Shown: positions 57,266-64,000 of the stretch, piece after piece | How positions within the stretch are numbered: the first letter of the stretch is position 1 | How the letters are laid out: each line of letters opens with the position of its first letter | Assembly (NCBI GenBank): GCA_015178975.1 | Contig: WHVD01000006.1 | Coordinates: 1,054,001-1,118,000, forward strand | Source of the DNA: Hysterangium stoloniferum | Lineage: Eukaryota; Basidiomycota; Agaricomycetes; Hysterangiales; Hysterangiaceae | DNA length: 64,000 nucleotides | Reading direction: 5' to 3' | Translations under genes and position numbers: made by a program | The notes under the pieces: generated by a model | What the model was told of the DNA's origin: nothing | The model's input: only the letters and a program-made list of their open reading frames with translations | The model's database searches: none

Positions 57266-59484
57266 GCGACTTGGTGTTGAAACGTTGCATTGCAAGGTTT
57301 CATTGAGTTATGAATTATGACGATTGTACGCGTGTCTTTTGTTTTCTTCTGCCTCCCCCCCTTTTCTTTTCTTTCGTTGTTTACTCACTATATTTCATAC
57401 TTTCGAGTAACCCATATCATGTCTACCTTTTTCACTGACCCATGTTTTTTTGTGTCTATTTTCCGCTCATCGTATTATGTCCACTATAGTCTCCATCCCC
57501 GTCTCTTTTTCTCTTTCTCATAAACCCCGTTCTCGTCCAGTCTGTCAACGTTTACGCCTTCTCCTTTCGTTAGTCTGTACTCTTCGTAACCCTGTGTCGT
57601 CGCCCGCCGCTATGGTTGTATATTTCCGCATAGTATTCAAATTTCTTTTGATTATTCCGAATGTGCCAGTGCCGCATCCAATCACATCCAGTCATCTCGG
57701 GTCAATGTTTCCATATTCGTCTCTGGTCTGCTCTTTCCCTTCCTGGCATCGCTAGATTTGAAACGGGATGTGAGACGGTGCCCTGTTGATGCCCCCGCAA
57801 CGTTTATCAAAGATCAAACGAGAATATATCAAGATATTGATACTCGGGGAGGTCCTGATCAGGGACACAGATGCCGTTGGCTATTAATATTACTATTTCC
57901 CTATGGAGAACGGAAGAACAGATATATTATCGGAGGATGGCTGTCAATTGATTGATGTATGTTAAAGTGCTGTGATGCCGCGATTGACCAAGTGGTGGTT
58001 AGTTACCGTTTATACTTTGTGTTTTGCTTTTTCAGTCGAAATGATGTATTTACTTGTTCATTATATCCCTATCACTGTACTGAGGCATGGGTGAGAGGGT
58101 GTCTGACCCTAATCACAGCTTGATCACGCAGGCTCTGGACTGCTAGTAGTCCACATACATCATACACTTGGCTGGGCCATCGACGACAAATTTTGTTTCC
58201 CCCGTTATTCCTCACTTCCCCTCTCCAACGAGACATCTGATGCACAATATTAGGCATGAACTTCTTTATCTCCGAGTTCCTGATGACCCCTCATCCAAAC
58301 TGTCAATCACGCCACGACCAATGGGAAGCCTGCATTGGGCTCTGCCATTGTTACAAATTGCAATCAATACGCAGCGCCGTCGTCAATGATATAATTATCA
58401 TGGCTCTAAACTCCCCTGTTTCATGTAGGTTGCCGCCTTGTGAGCTGTCGTTTATTCCTACACTCACAGGCGTTCTTCTGGCTTGGCGCCCTGTAGGTCA
58501 AAAGCGAGGCCAAAACGGCTTTTGTTTTGACTATTCTAGGTATTTACTCGGATCTCCCATCAGGTGACAATTGAAACTGTCAGGGAAGCTTGCTACGAGG
58601 GAGCTGCCCCCCGCCTTGCCTGTGTTGATTTCTTATGGCCCGAGACCGGGATCTTCTCAGAGCCTACAAATTCAGATCCTGTCAGATCTAAATGTGAATC
58701 GCGACACAATAGGCAGGGGGCCATATCGCGTTCCCATTCAGTAGGGTAGGCCTCAAGATCCGTCAGGTATGCATACATGCGCTCGGAACAGCCGATCTGC
58801 CTTATTCGAGCACATCTTCGTAAGCGCCTGGCAGGGTCCCCCAGCCAGTCCTTTATCGGCGCAGCACGATTTAGGGGACATCGATCTCGATCCTGGGAGA
58901 TTTTTGGGTCGGAGAAACGGCACACCTCTCGGATGAACGAGAATCAGTACTTTATTTGTGGCTTCCCGAAGCCTCTCCTTCAACGCTGACGTGATAATCC
59001 GGTCTGGCCTGACGGTGCAGAGTGTAAGCTGATTCAGCGGATTCAGTGTGATGGATCGATGTGCATAATAGCCATCTAAGTATAATCATTCCCTCGGTGC
59101 AGTTCTGGTTCTTCCGACTCATCATGGCTGGAAGCTGCTAAACGATGGATGAATTTCGGAGAACTTCTACGCTTGTGATATTCAAGCCACCGTCATTTTG
59201 AATCTTCACATGAGGAACAACATCACATCACATATTCTTATCCTTCTTCCTGGGTTACCCGAAATCAAGCCAAGCATAGATTAGATGCTACAGTCTAAAT
59301 ATTCAACCTACGTCACGACACGTCAACACCGAGAAGCTGCACGGGCAGATTATCAGACACACTTCATTCCCGCCTCCAGCGCTGCACATTACGTGAATCT
59401 GCTCCAAAACACACATACTTTTGGACAGGACGGCGGCTAGAAACAGGAAAGAGAGCCGAAGGTGGCAAGTAACCACTCCGCCCT
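57266..59484. other. intergenic, 2.2 kb
   Basis: A pyrimidine-rich 3' flank of the MADS gene, then mixed sequence. Frames at 58564-58983 on both strands overlap each other and are not recognised. No RNA gene is found. Confidence 0.45.
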
Positions 59485-61116
59485 CTAATCTGCCTCCCCG
59501 TTCACTGCAGCAACAATGGGAGTGGTTTCCGTAGGTTCCGCTTGGCCCGTCTTAACCATGGCGGCGCCAAGTGCCTGCGTGCGGAAGGCAAGACCACGGG
59601 TCTTTTCGATGACCGTTTGGTAGACTGGTAAGGCTGGGCGGTTGATCTCGATGACGTTCTGTAGGAATTCGGGTCAGGAAAATGACACTTGCCATATTCG
59701 CGGTTTTGGAATTAACGAACCTTTTCCAAGTCAATACGTGCATCGGCGCCCATACGGGTGTCGCGGATGAGGTTGACGATCCATTTTTCGCCATCCTCCC
59801 TGGAGAGATTTAATCGCTCGGATAAGTCGCTGAGGGAATGCATCGTGTCAGAGCCGCACGCATAAGATCGTGTAAAAAAGAAGACCACGCACGCAATATC
59901 AATTCTCTGATGTATGCGACAGTATGCCTCACTGATCAAATACCGCGCATTATCCAAAAAGTCCTCGGCACACGACCCAAGGAAAAAGTCGTCTCCAACG
60001 ATTTGCTCCGCCAGCGTAAGCTCCCGCTGGGCACCCTCAAAGTCAAACTCGATGTACAGCTCCTTCAAGAAGTTCGTGACGGGGTCTGTGTACTGGTATT
60101 CCTCCATCTGGATGACCTTGACGACCTCGCGGATCGCATGGCGCATGCGGCCGGACATGGTGGCAGATGCCTTTCGCGACACGATGGCCGCAACAGCGAG
60201 GTAGCGGAGTATCCACGGGCATGACGTCTGGATGGTGTTGAGGTACGTGGGCGAGAGGAACGTCTCGAGCAGGAGCGTCCGGCCTTCGGGGTGGTTGAAA
60301 TAGACGAACAGCGACCAGTGGAGGAGCCATGTGCGGGACTGCAGCTGCGTGAGTGCGCTGGCGACCTCGCCGCCCGGCCCGGCGAGCGTCGAGGTCGAAA
60401 TGGACCGGGAGTCGATGAGCTCGCGGAGGGAGTTTAGTTCTTCCAGTGCGGAAGGCCATCTGCCGGTGAGGATGTCCGAGGCGAGCTTGCCCCAGTGCGC
60501 GGAGATGTTGAGGTCGGTGTCTGTGGAAAGCACCCGGAAGTGGTATAGATAGTCCGCGGCGCCGCTGTAGTTTCCACATGTGTATTGGAATTTACCAAAA
60601 TTATATAATACGGTAATTTGTTCTAATGTGAGCTGAACAAAAACATAAGTACGTCACAATTCACACGATAAAGAGCATCCATCGTACGCCATAGTGATCC
60701 TTGAGATATTGCAGATTTTGACGTTTGTCTTGCCGTAAGGCTTGTGCTACCTCCGGGTTCTCAATGATTTCCAAAACAGTCTGCGCCTCTTGTGCGAGCC
60801 GCTCATTCGTAGAGATAACCGTCTCCCGCTTTTCGCTGAATTCTATCAGCCCACATCAGTCTTCAGCATCATAGTTCGTGCCACAAGGAGAGAAGAAGAA
60901 AGACACACCAGCAGGAGCCTCTGCATCCGGATTCAGCTGTTCAAACAAGCTAGCGGAATAATCCACCATGTTTGTCCCTTTTGTGAGTTCATACTGCGCC
61001 TTGATTATTTGTTTCACCGGGAACAGTGTAGTCTCAGAAAGATGGGTGAGCAGAGGGAAGGCAAGATGACGGTCGAGGTAAGGGATGATAGTCTGTGTCA
61101 GATCATATTCCGCCAT
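59485..61116 (-). CDS. TIF31E/INT6: eukaryotic translation initiation factor 3 subunit E (INT6)
   Basis: A core subunit of eIF3 that helps recruit mRNA to the 40S ribosome; cytoplasmic. Exon 1 begins MAEYDLTQTIIPYLDRHLAFPLLTHL, the conserved eIF3e N-terminus. Next come EFSEKRETVISTNERLAQEAQ, LKDHYG spliced to LTLEQITVLYNFGKFQYTCGNYSGAADYLYHFR, WGKLASDILTGRWPSALEELNSLRELID, TWLLHWSLFVYFNHPEG, and the PCI domain ([77 protein letters not shown]). The end is NVIEINRPALPVYQTVIEKTRGLAFR. Length is about 460 residues. Introns are short and canonical. Divergent from the MPDU1-like gene, 164 bp apart. Stop is TAG at 59485-59487. The gene symbol is descriptive, because budding yeast lacks this subunit. 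Confidence 0.95.
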
Positions 61117-61280
61117 GTTGCCTAGCGGTTTTCTAGCAAAAATATGAGTGTTTGAACCATAATTTTTTTTATGTTTCCCGTTCACTGACCGTGCTAATGT
61201 CAGCCCGTGTAAAGTTTTGAAGGAGTTACAGGTGCTTACTAAGCACTCCTTCCCAAGAAACGCCAGCGTGTCCTTCCGCC
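61117..61280. promoter_or_regulatory. bidirectional promoter between eIF3e and the MPDU1-like gene
   Basis: The 164 bases between opposite start codons must carry both core promoters. An A/T stretch (TTTTTTTATG) is present; no clear TATA. Confidence 0.5.
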
Positions 61281-62275
61281 ATGAGCATAATAACTCGAAA
61301 TTTACCCTGGTTTATTAAAGACCCGGCTGTAGGCATCATTGGAAAGGTAAGAGATGGCAAAAATATCATATGTTTCGTGGTTTAATTGTCATTTCTTTGT
61401 AGAAATGTTATATATCCTTAATTGAAGATTTAGACGTCACTGATATTAAGTGTCTCAAATATGCTGTTTCGAAAGGGTTAGGAGTTGGTATAGTCGTCGG
61501 TGGTTCAATCATGAAAGTGCCGCAATTACTTTTGAGTAAGTCATCTATTGCACAATTATTCTGGTGTTTATTTCCTATTCTGTTAGTTTTACGAGCACGG
61601 TCCGCGAGAGGCCTTTCCCTCTCGTCGTATGTTCTCGAAACGCTGGCGTATGCAATCACACTAGCCTATTCGGCGCGTAACAAGTTCCCCTTCTCGACAT
61701 ACGGCGAAAACCTATTCCTCACAATTCAAAATGTCCTCGTCACCCTATTGATTATCCACCATTCGCCCTCGCCAAGCCTCACCCAGAAACCAAGCAGCAC
61801 CCCCAAATTAGTAGCCGCCGTAGCCACTACTTTCATCGCCTCCTATGCCCTCTCTATTGTGTCCCCGAGCGTCCTTTCGCTCCTCCAAATGTCAACTATT
61901 CCACTTTCGCTATTATCCAAGTTCCCTCAGATTTACGAGAACCAGCGTGCAAAATCAACCGGTCAACTATCGTCTGTGGCCGTTGTCGCCCAAGTCGCAG
62001 GCTGCCTGGCACGCTTATTCACCACCGCTACGGAAGTCGGAGATTCTATACTATTTGCAGGATTCTTCCTTGCGCTTCTTCTCAACGTCGTTCTTGGAGC
62101 CCAGATGTATGCGTTCTGGGGGAATGAAGAGGAAGAAAGGGTTCTCGGCAAGAGTCATATCAGAGAGAAGAGTTCCCTCGAGAATATTGTGGTCCCGCCA
62201 CAATCTCCTTTACCCCAGAGACAGACCCAAACGCCGCCGCCTGGAGCGAAACGGTGGGCGAGAAAGCTTGATTAG
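61281..62275 (+). CDS. MPDU1-like PQ-loop membrane protein
   Basis: Three exons (61281-61346, 61403-61535, 61587-62275) sum to 888 nt, 295 residues. Homologues of mannose-P-dolichol utilization defect 1 are seven-helix ER membrane proteins needed for use of dolichol-linked mannose and glucose in N-glycosylation. Two PQ-loop motifs are visible: GSIMKVPQLLLILRARSARG (residues ~55-75) and SLLSKFPQIYENQRAKSTGQ (~165-185). Around them are hydrophobic helices such as LFLTIQNVLVTLLII, LVAAVATTFIASYALSIV and SILFAGFFLALLLNVVLGAQ. The intron inside the first PQ loop (LLL|ILRARS) is needed to restore the family pattern; reading through it gives a spurious SKSSIAQLFW insert. The C-terminal tail is charged and Pro/Gln-rich. 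It ends tail-to-tail with the ADP/ATP carrier gene about 80 bases away. Confidence 0.9.
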
Positions 62276-62353
62276 ATGTATATTTTTCCAGCTTCTATTG
62301 TCATCCCGAATTACTTTATGTGGACACAGGTCATACCTACTGCAAGTATTATA

Positions 62354-64000
62354 TTATGCGCCTCTATTTATCCTGAGCCTGCAGAGTAGGCATGTCCCCA
62401 GGCAAGTTCTTGGAATCTTAGACGATGATGAGACATTTCTGCAAAAAAAATTCTGCTTGAAGAGGAATCACATACTTGTCATACAAGGCGAGTACACCCG
62501 CCGCCGCTACGCCACTAGGTCATACCGTATGTTCAGTCTCTCAATGTCAGAAGCGAACATATGATGGCTTACCGGACGATATTTGCTCCTGCGCCAGCTT
62601 CAAGAAGATTACTAATGCTGGACACTCGGACGTCTCGATAAATAAATGCAACGCACCAAAGAGAGATTTAATCCCTTCTTTCGCTACGATTTGCCTACCG
62701 GCATCGATGAATGATTTATACTGAACCTGATGGAAGTATTGAAATTAAGGATGACTTGAGCCTTGCAGGGTTATGACTCACAGCCTCTCCGGAAGTCATC
62801 ATCATCCTTCGTCGGACTGTGTCCATCGGGTAAGACACCAAAGCCGCTCCCTACCGTCATGTACGTTTGCATGGTACTGATTAGCTGAAATTATCATAAA
62901 ACATACCGTGGTACAAGCGTATCCCACAGCGAACGAGGCAGCAAAATTATTTTTGAGACTACCCTGTAGGACAGTATCCCTAGCTGAAAGTCAGCAAGTC
63001 TCTTGGTATTGTTAGCTGTGAATCGTGCTTTATAGTATCATAGGATCCGAAGCTGTGCAAACGGGGTTGACTGCCGCGGGAACGGTATTATTGGAAGATC
63101 ACTCACTACAAGCCACGGTATACCATGATACCGAGTATGTTGGGGACGAAGCCGCGATAAAGTCCGGCAATGCCATCCGTTTTCAGCGTTTGCTTGTAGA
63201 CATCGATGAGTCCGCTGTACTGTCTTGCACCGCCTTTGCCAGCGGATCTACCATCAGCTGCCAGGCGCGTCCTGGCGCTGGAGGTCAATCAGAGCCGTTT
63301 TCACGGTACAAGCGGGGTGGAATGTCTTAACTAGTCGAGCGAATATACGAAGACGGAGGATGTGGCACCAGCGGCGGCTCCACTGGCGACATTGCCTGCA
63401 AGCAAGGGCGGGCGTGTGTCGGTCTTCTTCTGCACATGCATCCAACGCAGACCGTACGTACCAGCTACCCACATACCGAACCCCTCTGACTTTTTGAAAT
63501 TGAATATCCTTTTGTATTCGTCCTTTGCAGCAAAGTTTATGGCTTGCGTCGGAAAGTATCTGAGGACATTGGTTCCGTTGCCCCGCCAGACTGTAAAAAT
63601 AACAGCGTCGATGCGAGAAAAATTGGAGCCAACACAAAAAACGGAACCCGGTCGGCTTCCTCCTTGGGAGCTCCGGGAGACGCGACAGGGTTGCGAGGAT
63701 ATTACTCACAGCTTTTCAAGCCTTCGTTGCGATAAGTCCTCGCAAAGGCATCCGTTATACCAGAATATGGGTGCGAGAGACGGCCAGAGGCAATCATGGC
63801 ACCTTGGTTCTGCATAAGAAGTTTGACGCGTTCTATGGGTGCAGCCATTGTTTTCGATACGGCACTTTGACATGGGCGTGTCATATGGAGTAAATCTTCA
63901 ACGTGAACTTGGATTATGCCTACGCTGCTGTCCCGCCCATGAAGAAATCCGCTGTTTGTAATTTTAATGAGGTTAACATCAATTCACATATACATGAGCG
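62354..64000 (-). CDS. AAC: mitochondrial ADP/ATP carrier, 5' end beyond the window
   Basis: Exchanges cytosolic ADP for matrix ATP across the inner mitochondrial membrane. From the right edge, exons encode [10 protein letters not shown] spliced to [20 protein letters not shown] (first P-x-D/E-x-x-R repeat motif), [18 protein letters not shown]-type repeat ends, [20 protein letters not shown]-like and [15 protein letters not shown] blocks, [42 protein letters not shown], and the carrier-specific [10 protein letters not shown]. The end is [13 protein letters not shown]. All three mitochondrial-carrier repeats are represented. The N-terminal residues lie outside the window. The 3' end is uncertain: YDK either splices to LRINRGA (stop at 62354) or reads on to a stop at 62418. 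Neither gives the usual LQ-x3-FGK tail. Confidence 0.9.

Noticed and set aside
60043-60579. 178-codon Arg/His/Pro-rich minus-strand frame inside eIF3e
   Set aside because: Out-of-frame shadow of the conserved eIF3e exon.

Overview
The window looks like nuclear DNA of a filamentous basidiomycete, probably an Agaricomycete. Genes are broken by many short introns (mostly 45-65 nt, GT-AG, a few GC-AG). They encode single-copy eukaryotic proteins (eIF3e, YIF1, triosephosphate isomerase, UDP-GlcNAc pyrophosphorylase, ADP/ATP carrier, QNG1), and there are two nuclear tRNA genes. I built the gene models by hand from splice sites and reading phase. Where I summed every exon the total was a multiple of three, which I use as an internal check; models where the phase does not close are flagged.

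Layout. 0.7-3.4 kb: a decayed copy and an intact copy of one gene of unknown function (-). 4.9-6.5 kb: UDP-GlcNAc pyrophosphorylase (+). 6.7-8.9 kb: a taxilin-like gene carrying an in-frame SUMO-like domain (-). 10.4 kb: tRNA-Cys. 10.9-14.9 kb: a Red1-like zf-C3H1 protein (-). 15.2-16.6 kb: Pex23/Pex30-type peroxisomal membrane protein (-). 16.65 kb: tRNA-Gly. 18.5-20.3 kb: queuosine salvage protein (+). 21.8-22.2 kb: LINE tail fragment. 23.0-25.0 kb: family X DNA polymerase (-). 25.3-26.6 kb: YIF1 (-). 27.1-28.7 kb: BBC1/MTI1-like protein (-). 29.2-30.8 kb: arrestin-like protein (-). 31.4-32.5 kb: triosephosphate isomerase (-), divergent from a SYLF-domain protein (32.6-33.8 kb, +). 34.1-37.9 kb: ergothioneine synthase Egt1 (-). 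40.6-43.5 kb: a 20-exon MFS transporter (+). 44.6-45.3 kb: hydantoinase-B-like remnant. 46.2-47.7 kb: class I aminotransferase (+). 48.7-49.6 kb: partial duplicate of the Red1-like gene. 49.6-55.7 kb: gene-poor stretch with a TA-flanked MITE. 55.8-57.3 kb: Mcm1/SRF-type MADS-box factor (+). 59.5-61.1 kb: eIF3e (-), divergent from an MPDU1-like protein (61.3-62.3 kb, +). 62.35-64 kb: ADP/ATP carrier (-), running off the right edge.

There is no gene cluster working in one pathway; most genes are unrelated housekeeping functions. The most unusual items are the taxilin/SUMO-like chimera, the partial duplication of the Red1-like gene 34 kb away, the tandem decayed paralogue at the left end, and the altered metal-binding motif in the family X polymerase. 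I found no CRISPR array, rRNA or biosynthetic cluster, and no recognisable retroviral or LTR element.
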